DNA of 36,301 bases from DASWOJ01 sp964242325 (GCA_964242325.1 CAXTCI010000028.1:1-36301), one strand, 5' to 3'. Positions 16,210 to 25,559 are shown, counted from the stretch's first letter. Numbers and translations are program-made. The notes: generated from the letters alone by a model not told the origin.

Positions 16210-17856
16210 TTGAGCCTGCTGGTTGACCTGTTCGGCTACCTGTCCATCGTCCTGCACGGCGTCACCATCGTGGCGCAGAGCATGGCGCTGGGCGGCGTGC
16301 TGTTCCTGTTGTTCCTGGCCCGGCCGTTCCAGGCATCCCTCCCGGACGGCGCCGGCCTGTCGCGGCGCACGGCGGTCATCGCCGGTTGGAGTGCCCTGGC
16401 CCTGGTCGCCTGCGAGGCCCTGACCGTCGCCATGCAGTCGGCCGTGCTGATGGACACCCTCGACCTGCCGTTGCAGGGAGTGATCGGCGCGAACTTCGCC
16501 GTGGCCGGCCTGGTGAAGATGGCGGCGGCCCTGGCGCTCGCGGCGTGCATGTTCACCCGCCGCCCGGTACCAGCAGCCCCGCTGCTGGGGCTGGTCGCGG
16601 TGACGGTCGTGGCGGCCACGCTGACGACTCACTCCGTCGCCCGCCTGCAAGACGAGGGCGTGCTGTTCGCCGCCAGCGCCCTGCACATCCTGGGCGCCGC
16701 CATCTGGATCGGCGGCATCCCGTGCTTCTTGATGGCGCTGGGCCGGCTGCACGACGGCGCCGCCTTCCGCCGGGTTGGCGCCCGGTTCAGCCGGATGAGC
16801 ATGGTCGGCGTCGGCTGCATCCTCGTGTCCGCCACCGTCTTCAGCCTGCTGTATATCGGCTCCTGGAGCGGGGTTTACGGCACCGCCTACGGCGTGATGG
16901 TCACCGCCAAGGCGGCCATGTTCGGCGCGCTGCTGCTGCTGGGCCTCGGCAACTTCGTGGTCGTCGAGCGCCTGCGCCGCGACCCCGGCACTTCCGTCCT
17001 GCGTATGCGCCGCTTCGCCGAAGTAGAGATCGGCATCGGCTGCAGCATCTTCTTCGCCGCGGCGTCGCTGACCTCGGTGCCCCCCGCCGTGGACCTCAGC
17101 CAGGACCGGGTCGTCTGGTCGGAGATCGCCGCGCGCAACACGCCGGAGCTGCCGAGCCTAGCCTCCCCAGACCATGACAAGCTCGCCCTGCCGGCGTTGC
17201 AGGCGCAACTGGACGCCGAGGCCGCCAAGAAACAGGCCGCCGCGCCAGAGGCCTTCGTACCCGGCTCGGGTGAGCTGCCGGTCCGCAACGCCGCGGATGT
17301 CGCCTGGAGCGAATACAACCACCACTGGTCCGGCCTGTTCGTGGTGTTGATCGGCGTGCTCGGGCTCCTGCACCGCGCCGGGGTGCGCTGGGCGAGGCAC
17401 TGGCCGCTCGCGCTGCTCGGCCTGGCCGTGTTCCTGTTCCTGCGCAGCGACCCCGAGGTATGGCCGCTCGGCGAGATCGGCGTCTGGGAAAGCCTGCGCG
17501 ACGTGGAAGTATTGCAGCACCGTGTCTTCGTGCTGCTGATCATTGCCTTCGCACTGTTCGAGTGGGGCGTGCGGACCGGGCGCCTACGAGACCCGCGGGC
17601 CGCGCTAGTGTTCCCGCTGTTGACGGCCCTGGGCGGCGCGCTGCTGCTGACCCACAGCCACGCCATCGCCAACATCAAGGACCAACTGCTGATCGAGCTG
17701 TCCCACACGCCGTTGGCCCTGGCCGGCATCGCCGCGGGCTGGTCACGCTGGCTGGAGCTGCGGGCCGACGGCCCGGTGCGTCGCTGGGCCGGCTGGGTCT
17801 GGCCCGTTTGCTTCGTGCTGGTCGGCGCAATCCTGCTGAACTACCGCGAAGCCTGA
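16210..17856 (+). CDS. copD: CopD-family membrane protein with extra C-terminal membrane domain
   Basis: Inner-membrane copper-import/resistance protein paired with copC. The TTG start at 16210 has GAAGG eight bases upstream. The first 300 or so residues match the CopD region: multiple TM helices, AAIWIGGIPCFLMALGRLHDG, and FSRMSMVGVGCILVSATVFSLLYIGSW. At 548 residues it is much longer than plain CopD. After a hydrophilic Ala/Glu-rich insert (about residues 300-355), a second membrane region carries several His (YNHHWSG, LQHRVFVLL, THSHAIANIKDQ, ELSHTPLALAG), which could bind metal or heme. That role is an inference. Confidence 0.85.
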   Translation: MSLLVDLFGYLSIVLHGVTIVAQSMALGGVLFLLFLARPFQASLPDGAGLSRRTAVIAGWSALALVACEALTVAMQSAVLMDTLDLPLQGVIGANFAVAGLVKMAAALALAACMFTRRPVPAAPLLGLVAVTVVAATLTTHSVARLQDEGVLFAASALHILGAAIWIGGIPCFLMALGRLHDGAAFRRVGARFSRMSMVGVGCILVSATVFSLLYIGSWSGVYGTAYGVMVTAKAAMFGALLLLGLGNFVVVERLRRDPGTSVLRMRRFAEVEIGIGCSIFFAAASLTSVPPAVDLSQDRVVWSEIAARNTPELPSLASPDHDKLALPALQAQLDAEAAKKQAAAPEAFVPGSGELPVRNAADVAWSEYNHHWSGLFVVLIGVLGLLHRAGVRWARHWPLALLGLAVFLFLRSDPEVWPLGEIGVWESLRDVEVLQHRVFVLLIIAFALFEWGVRTGRLRDPRAALVFPLLTALGGALLLTHSHAIANIKDQLLIELSHTPLALAGIAAGWSRWLELRADGPVRRWAGWVWPVCFVLVGAILLNYREA

Positions 17857-17857
17857 A

Positions 17858-18100
17858 CTACCGCCCGGCACTCCGCACCGCGACATGCTGCACCGGGTGG
17901 TCCGCCGTGCTGCTCCGCCCATCCAGGAAACCGGGTCCGGCCAGCAGCAGCCACATCACCCCGGCAAAACCCAAAGCCGCCGCAACGCGCCCGCAGCCTC
18001 GCGCCACCGCCCGCGTCCTCGCGATGATGTGTTCGGTATGTTCTGCCTGACACAGGTGAGCCGCATCGGGCCGCGACCATTGCATCGTGCGTGCGTACAT
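17858..18100 (-). CDS. Possible small single-TM membrane protein
   Basis: An 80-residue ORF (ATG at 18100, GGAG eleven bases upstream) with an N-terminal hydrophilic part (MYARTMQWSRPDAAHLCQAEH), one convincing TM stretch (RVAAALGFAGVMWLLLAGPGFLDG) and a polar tail. It has no family that I recognise. It converges on copD with one base between stop codons and lies 85 bp downstream of the hybrid kinase gene on the same strand, with its own -35-like TTGACT. The frame is open upstream to 18139, so the start could be earlier. The well-formed TM helix and codon pattern argue for a real gene; the lack of a family argues against. Confidence 0.45.
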   Translation of the reverse strand: MYARTMQWSRPDAAHLCQAEHTEHIIARTRAVARGCGRVAAALGFAGVMWLLLAGPGFLDGRSSTADHPVQHVAVRSAGR

Positions 18101-18160
18101 AATAAGAACATCTCCGGTCCAAACCGAAGCGCCCTCCATGGGCGACTCCCAATGTTCCTA

Positions 18161-18189
18161 ATTTGTTCTAAAGCGTTAGGGAGAGTCAA
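18161..18189 (-). promoter_or_regulatory. Candidate promoter for the small membrane protein gene
   Basis: On the minus strand TTGACT (18189-18184) overlaps the hybrid kinase stop codon and lies 17 bp from ACAAAT (18166-18161), a weak -10. The stretch is AT-richer than its surroundings and contains a CCTAA/TTAGG inverted repeat (about 18156-18180). Confidence 0.3.
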
Positions 18190-19958
18190 GCCTTGAGGCT
18201 GACACCCTCCGGCAGCAGCGCACTGATCTGGGCAGCCAGGGCCGCACTCTGGACCGGCTTCTGCACCAGGATCACCCGGCCACCGGCCATGTGTGCAACC
18301 GCCGACTCCAACTCCGGCCCGGAATGTCCGGTCAGCAAGATGGCCGCCAGGCCCGGGCGCAGCAGCCGTGCCTGGCGTATCAAGGTCATGCCATCCGTGC
18401 CCGGCATGGACAGGTCGCTGATGAGCAAGTCAGGGGTGTCATCGGCAATGCGCGCCAGCGCCGACGTCGCATCGGCATAGCCGGACACCCGGCAGCCATG
18501 CGACGCCAGGGTATCCGCCAGGACGTCCCGCACTTCGATGTCGTCGTCCACCAGCACGACCACGGGCCGGGTGTCCGGCCGCACTGGCGCCGCCGCGGCT
18601 ATGATCGCCGGAAGCCAGATCCGCACGGTTGTACCCTGCCCGGGAACGCTCTGAATGGCCATCATGCCACCCGACTGCTCGGCAAAGCCGCGTGCCACCG
18701 ACAGCCCCAGCCCGGTGCCGCGGCCTCGCGGCTTCGTCGTGAAGAACGGCTCGGCTGCATGGGCCAAGGTGTCGTCGTCCATCCCCGGCCCGCTATCTGC
18801 CACCTCCAGCCTGACATAAGGACCGGCCGGCAATCCCGGGGCATCGTCGTCCCGGGCGGCATGCAGGCTGACCCGGTTGGGACCTGCCCCTGGCAGCCCG
18901 GTCTCGTCCAGCAGCGCGTCACGTGCGTTGGTGGCCAGGTTGACCAGCACCGTTTCCAGGCCGCCCTTATCGGCCATCATCGGCGGCAGGTCCGCCTCGG
19001 CGCTGGCCTGGACCGTGATGCCGGACCCCAGGGTGCGGGCCAGCATCTCACGCAGGTCTTCCAGCAGCGGCGAAGCCTCCACCGGTCCCGGCTGCAACGA
19101 CCCGCGCCGGGCGAAGCTGAGCAGCCGGCGGGTGACGGACGCCCCCCGGTCCGCCGCATCCACCACCAGCCCAGCCAGGCGCCGCACCGAATCCGGGTTG
19201 TCCGGGCGCCGCTGGATTAACCGCGCGCCGCCGGCAATAGCTTGCAGGACGTTGTTGAAATCATGCGCGACACCGCCCGCCAACTGGCCCAGCGCCTCCA
19301 TGCGCTGCGACTGGCGGAGGCTTTCCTCGACGCGGGCACGCTCCGCCACCGCGTCGGCCACCCGTTGCTCCAGCGTGGCGTTCATCGCCTGCAGCGCCGC
19401 CTCCGCGGCACGGCGATGGCTGATGTCCTGAACCGCGGCGATGATGTGCTGCGGACGGCCCTCCGCATCATGCGTCACGCTCATGTGGCTGATCACCCAC
19501 ACGTCGCTTTCGTCCGGCCGCACCAGGCGCTTCTCGATCACGAACGGCTCCCCGGTCGCGAGCATCCGCGCCTGGCCGGCCCGATGACGGTCACGGTCCT
19601 CCGGATGGGTCAGATCATGGATGCGGAGGGTTCGGAGTGTGTCCATCTCCCTCCCCAGCAGAGCGCAATACCGATTGTTCGCCAGAAGAAAGCTTCCCGA
19701 CAGGTTGGTCTGGCAGATCCCGACCGGCGCCTGGTTCAACAGGGTATAGAACCGCTCCTCGGCGTCATGCAGCGCATGGGCCGACTGGTTCAAAGCCTGG
19801 CGCAGCCGCCCGCCCTGCCGCAGAGCCATCACGCCCACCGGCAGCAGCAATGGAAGCAGCCGCAGCAGCCTAAAGGCTTGGCCGCGGCTCCGGATGTCGG
19901 ATTGATTGCCGGGCAACCGCTGGCGCAGGCCGGGATCAGGCGCGAAATAGAACGTCAT
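18186..19958 (-). CDS. PAS-domain histidine kinase with C-terminal receiver (hybrid sensor)
   Basis: Hybrid two-component sensor of about 590 residues. Order: a short N-terminal hydrophobic stretch (FRLLRLLPLLLPVGVMALR), possibly a membrane anchor; a PAS/PAC domain (EERFYTLLNQAPVGICQTN to IIAAVQDISHRRAA); a coiled-coil; the HisKA phosphoacceptor LAGGVAHDFNNVLQAI; HATPase_c boxes NLATNARDALL, DSGPGMDDD and GRGTGLGLS; and a receiver domain with VVLVDDDIEVR and the phospho-Asp in LLISDLSMPGTDG. The ATG at 19958 is preferred; a GTG at 19973 falls inside an inverted repeat. No DNA-binding regulator lies nearby, so the target and signal are unknown. Confidence 0.9.
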   Translation of the reverse strand: MTFYFAPDPGLRQRLPGNQSDIRSRGQAFRLLRLLPLLLPVGVMALRQGGRLRQALNQSAHALHDAEERFYTLLNQAPVGICQTNLSGSFLLANNRYCALLGREMDTLRTLRIHDLTHPEDRDRHRAGQARMLATGEPFVIEKRLVRPDESDVWVISHMSVTHDAEGRPQHIIAAVQDISHRRAAEAALQAMNATLEQRVADAVAERARVEESLRQSQRMEALGQLAGGVAHDFNNVLQAIAGGARLIQRRPDNPDSVRRLAGLVVDAADRGASVTRRLLSFARRGSLQPGPVEASPLLEDLREMLARTLGSGITVQASAEADLPPMMADKGGLETVLVNLATNARDALLDETGLPGAGPNRVSLHAARDDDAPGLPAGPYVRLEVADSGPGMDDDTLAHAAEPFFTTKPRGRGTGLGLSVARGFAEQSGGMMAIQSVPGQGTTVRIWLPAIIAAAAPVRPDTRPVVVLVDDDIEVRDVLADTLASHGCRVSGYADATSALARIADDTPDLLISDLSMPGTDGMTLIRQARLLRPGLAAILLTGHSGPELESAVAHMAGGRVILVQKPVQSAALAAQISALLPEGVSLKA

Positions 19959-19971
19959 GATGAAGCAACGC

Positions 19972-20007
19972 ACAAGTAGCGGATCGGCTTCCCATGCTAC
20001 TTGTCAA
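19972..20007 (-). promoter_or_regulatory. Inverted repeat and -35-like box upstream of the hybrid kinase gene
   Basis: ACAAGTAGC (19972-19980) and GCTACTTGT (19996-20004) are perfect 9-bp inverted repeats separated by 15 bp. On the minus strand a consensus TTGACA (20007-20002) overlaps the first half. No good -10 is visible. It could be an operator controlling the kinase gene or an RNA hairpin just before its start codon. Confidence 0.4.
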
Positions 20008-20061
20008 CTTTTACTAAGCTCGGAAACTCCGTCCCTCGTCAATCCCGCAGTCCGGCGCTTC

Positions 20062-22881
20062 CTATGCAGCATCCCGCCGGCGTCGGGAGGAGGGCACCGG
20101 CTCCGGAGTGCCCTCCTCCGGCAACTGCAGCGCCGCCAGCAGCGCCTGCCGCAGGGAGGCCAGCTTGCGCTCGTTCTCCACCTTCAAGCCGAACACGTCC
20201 TTGACATAGAACACGTCCACCGCCCGCACGCCGTAGGTGGTGACGTGGGCAGAGGCGATCTGCAACCCCTGCTCGCTGATCGCAGCGGTCACGTCATGCA
20301 GCAAGCCCGGCCGGTCGCGCCCGTTGACCTCCAGCACGGTGTGGGTGTGGCTGGCGCGGTTATCGACCACGACGCGCGGCGGCACATGGATCGCCCGCAT
20401 CCGGCTGCCGAGCACGCTGCGCGACGCCCGGCTGATCTCCCCCGCCAGCCCCAGCCGCCCGGACAGCGCCTGGTCAATCAGCACATGCAGCCGCGCCAGC
20501 CGGTGCGGCGCCTCGAACGCCCCGCCGGCGGTGTCCTGTATCCAGAACGTGTCCAGCGCGCTCCCGTTGGTCAGCGTATGGATGCGCGCGTCCACGATGC
20601 TGGCCCCCGCCACCGCCAGCGCCCCGGCGATCCGGCTGAACAGCCCGGCGTGATCGGCGGTATATACTGTCACCTCCGTCACCGCCCGCGACGGCAGCGG
20701 CTGGGTGTCCACGGTCAACGGCGCATGCCGGGCCTCGGCATCCCGGATCAGCCGGGCATGCCGGATATGGGTCTCTGGATCGAAGCTGAGCCAATAGCCG
20801 GGATACCCCAGCCCAAGGAAGAAATCGCGGTCCCCCTCCGCCCAATCCGCCAGGTTCTCGGCCACCACCTCCTTGGCGCGGGCCACCCGCACGTCCCGCT
20901 CCGTACTGGCCAGTCCCCCGGCCAGCACGTCGGCCACGCGCGAATACAGCTCCCGCAGCAGCGTCGCCTTCCAGCCGTTCCAAACCTTGGCGCTGACCGC
21001 CCGCATGTCGGCCACCGTCAGCAGCAGCAGCAGCTTGAGCCGTTCCGGCGACTGGATGGTGTCCGCCAGGTCCATGATCGTCTTGGGGTCGTCGATGTCC
21101 CGCTTGAAGGCGGTCTGGCTGAGCAGCAGGTGGTGCAGCACCAGCCAGCTCACCGTTTCCGTCTCCTCGATGGACAGGCCGATGATCGGGCCGATGCTGG
21201 CCGCAAGCTCGGCGCCCAACTCGGAATGGTCGCCGCCCCGCCCCTTGGCGATGTCGTGCAGCAGGGTCGCGGCATACAGCGCCCGCCGGGATTGCAGGTC
21301 CTCGACCAGGCCGGAGGCAACAGGCGCCACCTCGCCCAGCTCCCCGCGATCCAATGCGTTCAGCACCCGTATGGCCTCGATGGTGTGCTCGTCCACCGTG
21401 AACACATGGTAGGTGTCGAACTGCATCTGCCCCACGATGCGCGCCCAGTCCGGGATGTAGCGGCCCATGAACCCCGTCTCGCTCAGCAGGCCGATCCAGC
21501 GGGCGCCATCGGCCCGGCCGTGCTCGCCGTCGTGTCCGCTGAGCAGGTCGAGGAACATCTCCCCCGCCGCCGGGTCGCCGCGCAGCAGGACGCCGCCGCG
21601 TTCGTGCCGGATCAGCGCGCGTATCGCCAACGGATGCAGCTCCAGCCCGCGCTCCCGTGCGACCTGCAGGATGCGCAGCATCGCCAGCGGGAACCGCCCG
21701 AAGTCATTGCCCGGCATGCACAGCAGCTTGCCGTCCGCCAGCATGAACCCCTCGTCGCGCAGCACCGGGTCTCCGGCATCCCCGCCAAGGGCAGGAGGGC
21801 CGAGGGCGGCACGCACGATGGCCGGCTCCAACACGGCGGTGATGCGGGTGATCTCCCGCGCCGTCAGGAAGTAGTGGCGCATGAAGCGCTCCACCCCATC
21901 CTGGCGGCCATGCCGCGTGTAGCCCATTCGGGCGCCGACGACCGGCTGCAGGTCGAAGGTCAGCCGGTCCTCCGCACGCCCGGCGACGTAGTGCAGGTGG
22001 AACCGCACGGTCCACAGGAAATCCCAGGACCGCCGGGCGTGCTTCGCCTCGCCAATGGTCAGGATGCCGCCGCCGGGCGACTCCGGACCGACCAGCTCCC
22101 CCATCACCTGCGTCCCGAACAGGTAGCGGCTCATCCAGTACAGCGTCTGCAGGTCGCGCAGGCCGCCGCGGCCCTCCTTGATGTTCGGCTCGACCAGGAA
22201 CGGCGTTTCGCCGTAGCGGTGGTGGCGCATGTCGCGCTCGGCCTGCTTGGCGGCGATGAAGCCACCGGCGCCGGCCTCGTTGCAGAACAGCAGGAAGCGG
22301 TTCTCGAACAGCCCAAACAGCGCGGGGTCGCCGGCCAGCAGCCGCGCGTCGATCATGCTGGTCCGCACCGTCAGGTCCCGGCCGGCGTCGGCGATGCAAT
22401 CGTTGACCGAGCGGGTGGCATGTCCGACCTTGAGGCCAAGGTCCCACAGGAAATACAGCATGAACTCGACCGCGGCCAAGCTGCGCGGCCCCGGCGCATC
22501 GGCGGTGATGAACAGCAGGTCTATGTCGCTGAACGGCGCCAGCACGCCACGGCCATAGCCGCCGGTGGCGACGACCGCCATCGGCTCCTGCACCGTCGCA
22601 ACCTCGGCGTCGGCAACATAGCCGCGGGCGTAATTGTACAGCGACAGGATCACGCCATCCGTCAGCCGCCCCAGCAAACGTCCGGCCTGCAGGCCGCTCA
22701 TGCCGCCGTCCTCGAATCCCTGCTGCACATGGTGCTGCAGCCGGGTCAGGTAACGCCGGAACACGCCGAGCACCGCGTCGCGCGGCGGGGGCTGCCCGGT
22801 ATCGGACAGGGCGCCCAACGACGACGCCAGGATGGCCATGGCGTCGTCGGGCTGGTCGGGCAGGGGCAGGGGGCTGAGCAT
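20062..22881 (-). CDS. glnD: GlnD, bifunctional PII uridylyltransferase/uridylyl-removing enzyme
   Basis: Cytoplasmic nitrogen sensor that uridylylates PII protein when glutamine is low and removes UMP when it is high. The 939-residue protein has the nucleotidyltransferase signature TGGYGRGVLAPFSDIDLLF (GGYGRG at 107-112, DID at 119-121), the PII-UTase segment NIKEGRGGLRDLQTLYW, an HD domain (LLHDIAKGRGGDHSELGAELA near residue 542), and two C-terminal ACT domains (from about residues 730 and 845, the latter with NGRDRPGLLHDVT). Length and domains are complete. The start overlaps the mutS stop by one base (TAATG), indicating coupling to mutS. Confidence 0.96.
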   Translation of the reverse strand: MLSPLPLPDQPDDAMAILASSLGALSDTGQPPPRDAVLGVFRRYLTRLQHHVQQGFEDGGMSGLQAGRLLGRLTDGVILSLYNYARGYVADAEVATVQEPMAVVATGGYGRGVLAPFSDIDLLFITADAPGPRSLAAVEFMLYFLWDLGLKVGHATRSVNDCIADAGRDLTVRTSMIDARLLAGDPALFGLFENRFLLFCNEAGAGGFIAAKQAERDMRHHRYGETPFLVEPNIKEGRGGLRDLQTLYWMSRYLFGTQVMGELVGPESPGGGILTIGEAKHARRSWDFLWTVRFHLHYVAGRAEDRLTFDLQPVVGARMGYTRHGRQDGVERFMRHYFLTAREITRITAVLEPAIVRAALGPPALGGDAGDPVLRDEGFMLADGKLLCMPGNDFGRFPLAMLRILQVARERGLELHPLAIRALIRHERGGVLLRGDPAAGEMFLDLLSGHDGEHGRADGARWIGLLSETGFMGRYIPDWARIVGQMQFDTYHVFTVDEHTIEAIRVLNALDRGELGEVAPVASGLVEDLQSRRALYAATLLHDIAKGRGGDHSELGAELAASIGPIIGLSIEETETVSWLVLHHLLLSQTAFKRDIDDPKTIMDLADTIQSPERLKLLLLLTVADMRAVSAKVWNGWKATLLRELYSRVADVLAGGLASTERDVRVARAKEVVAENLADWAEGDRDFFLGLGYPGYWLSFDPETHIRHARLIRDAEARHAPLTVDTQPLPSRAVTEVTVYTADHAGLFSRIAGALAVAGASIVDARIHTLTNGSALDTFWIQDTAGGAFEAPHRLARLHVLIDQALSGRLGLAGEISRASRSVLGSRMRAIHVPPRVVVDNRASHTHTVLEVNGRDRPGLLHDVTAAISEQGLQIASAHVTTYGVRAVDVFYVKDVFGLKVENERKLASLRQALLAALQLPEEGTPEPVPSSRRRRDAA

Positions 22882-25559
22882 TACGGCGATGCTAATCCGG
22901 GTTGCGGCGGCATGACAGCCGCGAGTGTCCTCAAGTGATATATCAGTTCCAACGCCTCACGTGGGCTGAGCCGGTCGGGATCGGCGGCCAACAGGGCTTC
23001 ACGCACCTCATCCGCCGCGCCTGCCGGGTCCGCTGCGGCTGGCGCAGGTCCGGCTACTTCCGGCTGCGGCGCCGCGGCGAACAACGGCAGGGGGGGCGGC
23101 ATCCCGTGACCGCTGCGCTCCAGGTGCGTCAGCAGGGCGGCGGCCCGCTTGACCGTGGCGGCAGGCACGCCGGCCAGTTGCGCCACATGGACGCCCCAGC
23201 TCCGCCCCGCTGCTCCTTCTGCGACCTCATGCAGGAACACCACGCCACCCTTCCACTCCTTGACCCGCATGGTATGCGGGCGCAGGCGGGGCAGTTGCTC
23301 GGCCAGCCCCGCCAATTCATGAAAGTGGGTAGCGAACACCGTGCGGCAACGCACCAGGCCATGCAGCGCCTCCAATACGGCCCAGGCAATCGCCAACCCG
23401 TCAAGCGTGCTGGTGCCGCGCCCGATCTCGTCCACGATCACCAGGGAGCGCGGACCGGCCCCATGCAGGATCGCGGCGGTCTCGATCATCTCCACCATGA
23501 AGGTGCTGCGCCCGCGCGCCAAGTCGTCCGCCGCGCCCACCCGGCTGAATACCTGGTCCACCACGCCGATCTCGGCAGACTCCGCCGGCACCGGCAGCCC
23601 GGCCTGCGCCAGGACGGCAATCAGCGCGTTCTGCCGGAGGTATGTGCTCTTGCCCGCCATGTTCGGACCCGTCAGCAGCAGCACCCGGCGGCCCGGCGAC
23701 AGGTCGCAGTCATTCGGCACGAACGCGGCAGCGCCATCCAGTGCGCCCTCCACGACGGGATGGCGGCCCGCCCGGATACAGAAGGCGTCGTCGCTGGTCA
23801 CATGCGGGCGGCGCCATCGCCCGCCCTCGGCCAGCCGCGCACAGGATTGCAGCACGTCCAAGCGCGCGAGGGCCGAAGCACAGGCCGCCAAGACATCGGC
23901 ATGGGACAGCACCGTCCCAACCAGGCTGTCCCAAACCAGCCGCTCCCGCGCCGCCGCGGCGTCGGCGGCCCGGCTGATCCGCTGGTCCAGGTCGGCCAGC
24001 TCCGCATTCACGAAGCGGGCACCGTTGGTCATCGCCTGCCGCATCGTCAGCTCCGGATGCGCCCGCAGCTTCTCGACCGCGGCGGCCGGCGCCTCGATCA
24101 CGTAGCCCAACTGCTGATGATGCCTGATTTTGAGCGAAGCCACGCCATACCGCTGCGCCAGGTCCAGCGTCAGCCCCGACACCACCCGGCGGCTGTCGTC
24201 CCGCAGCGCCCGCTGCGCGTCCAGCTCCCCGTCGAACCCGGCGGCGATCACCCCGCCATCCTCCAGCCGTGCCGGCGGGGCCGGGACCAGGGCGCGGGCG
24301 AGCAGGTCCGCCAGCGCCGGGTCAACCCGCAGCGCCGCCAAGCCCCAGGGTGCCCCGTCCAGCGCCGCCGCCGCCTCCCGTGCGCTCGACAGGCCGACTG
24401 CGACGGCGTCCATGTCACGCGGCGCCCCCCGCCCAGACGACAAGCGGCCCAGCGCCCGCGCCAGGTCCGGCACGCCGCGCAACGCCGTCCGAAGCGCCGC
24501 CAACGCCGCATCCTCGGTCAGCAGCCAGCACCAGCCGTCCTGCCGCCGTGCAATGGCGGCGGGGTCCAGCAGCGGCCCGCCGAGCCACGCCGCCAACAGC
24601 CGCGCGCCCGGCGCCGTCAGCGTCCGGCTGACCGCCGACAGCAGGGTATGCGCCGAGCCGCCGTCCCGGGCGCGGGTGATCTCCAGGCTGGCGCGGGTGG
24701 CCGCGTCCAGCATCATCTGCCCGGCCAGCCCCGCCGGCTGCGGCCGGGACAGCCGCGGCATGGTCCCGGCGCCAGCCGCCTGCACATAGGCCAGCGCGAC
24801 GGCCGCCGCGACCGCCTCCGCATCGGAGAAGGTGCCGAAAGCATCCAGGCTGGCCGCCCCGAACGCCGCGGCGACCTGGCGCCCAGCCGCCGCCGGGGCA
24901 GGCGGAGGAGTGTCGGGGCCACGCCGGTTGGACCAGTCCCCCAGCGGCAGTCCATCCGGCGCCAGGATCTCCGCCGGTTCCAGCCGGCCCAGCAGGCCAG
25001 CCAGCCCGGCCGGCGCCAGCGCCTCCGTTTCGAACAGCCCGGTAGACACGTCCAGCCAAGCCGCGCCCAGCGCCGGGCCAACGCGGGCCAAGGCGAGCAG
25101 CAGGTTGGGCCGGTGCGGCTCCAGCAAGCTGTCTTCCGTCAGCGTCCCCGGCGTTACCAGTCGGACCACCGCGCGTTTCAACGGACCCTTGCCGGTGCGT
25201 CCCTTGGCCGGCTCCATCTGCTCGGCGACCGCGACGCGGTATCCCCGGCGGATCAGCCGGGACAGGTAGGCGTCGGCGGCGTGGACCGGGACGCCGCACA
25301 TCGGGATCGCCGCGCCGTTGTGCTCGCCGCGCCGGGTCAGCGCGATGTCCAGGGCGCCGGCCGCCGCCTCCGCATCGGCGAAGAACAGCTCATAAAAGTC
25401 CCCCATGCGCAGGAACAGCAGCGCATCGGGATTTTCAGCCTTCAGCTGAAACCATTGGGCGATGGCCGGCGACGCACCCTGGGATGACGCGCCCGGAGAT
25501 GACGCACCCTGGGAGGGAGAGGCCGGCGGCGGGGACGCGCCTGCGCTGGGAAGGTCCAT
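22881..25559 (-). CDS. mutS: MutS DNA mismatch-repair protein
   Basis: Recognises base mismatches and small loops after replication. The 892-residue protein has the mismatch-binding Phe-X-Glu in RMGDFYELFF (Phe55, Glu57), the Walker A motif LLTGPNMAGKSTYLRQ (about residue 635), and DEIGRGTSTLDGLAIAW (about 710). The ATG at 25559 is used; an in-frame ATG at 25580 would add seven residues. The frame is open much further upstream but is there antisense to maeB. The N-terminus before the conserved domain is a low-complexity Ser/Pro/Gly/Ala stretch from 15-bp repeats. It is divergent from maeB and fused stop-to-start to glnD. Confidence 0.96.
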   Translation of the reverse strand: MDLPSAGASPPPASPSQGASSPGASSQGASPAIAQWFQLKAENPDALLFLRMGDFYELFFADAEAAAGALDIALTRRGEHNGAAIPMCGVPVHAADAYLSRLIRRGYRVAVAEQMEPAKGRTGKGPLKRAVVRLVTPGTLTEDSLLEPHRPNLLLALARVGPALGAAWLDVSTGLFETEALAPAGLAGLLGRLEPAEILAPDGLPLGDWSNRRGPDTPPPAPAAAGRQVAAAFGAASLDAFGTFSDAEAVAAAVALAYVQAAGAGTMPRLSRPQPAGLAGQMMLDAATRASLEITRARDGGSAHTLLSAVSRTLTAPGARLLAAWLGGPLLDPAAIARRQDGWCWLLTEDAALAALRTALRGVPDLARALGRLSSGRGAPRDMDAVAVGLSSAREAAAALDGAPWGLAALRVDPALADLLARALVPAPPARLEDGGVIAAGFDGELDAQRALRDDSRRVVSGLTLDLAQRYGVASLKIRHHQQLGYVIEAPAAAVEKLRAHPELTMRQAMTNGARFVNAELADLDQRISRAADAAAARERLVWDSLVGTVLSHADVLAACASALARLDVLQSCARLAEGGRWRRPHVTSDDAFCIRAGRHPVVEGALDGAAAFVPNDCDLSPGRRVLLLTGPNMAGKSTYLRQNALIAVLAQAGLPVPAESAEIGVVDQVFSRVGAADDLARGRSTFMVEMIETAAILHGAGPRSLVIVDEIGRGTSTLDGLAIAWAVLEALHGLVRCRTVFATHFHELAGLAEQLPRLRPHTMRVKEWKGGVVFLHEVAEGAAGRSWGVHVAQLAGVPAATVKRAAALLTHLERSGHGMPPPLPLFAAAPQPEVAGPAPAAADPAGAADEVREALLAADPDRLSPREALELIYHLRTLAAVMPPQPGLASP
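25471..25515. repeat. Three 15-bp tandem repeats in the mutS 5' end
   Basis: GACGCACCCTGGGAT, GACGCGCCCGGAGAT and GACGCACCCTGGGAG follow each other exactly. On the minus strand they encode Ser-(Pro/Gln)-Gly-Ala-Ser units before the mismatch-recognition domain of MutS. Confidence 0.85.

Noticed and set aside
19957..25487. Very long plus-strand ORFs (993 and 861 codons) opposite glnD and mutS
   Set aside because: They are antisense shadows caused by high G+C codon bias; the minus-strand frames match GlnD and MutS along their full length and the antisense products are Gln/Arg/His-rich with no family.
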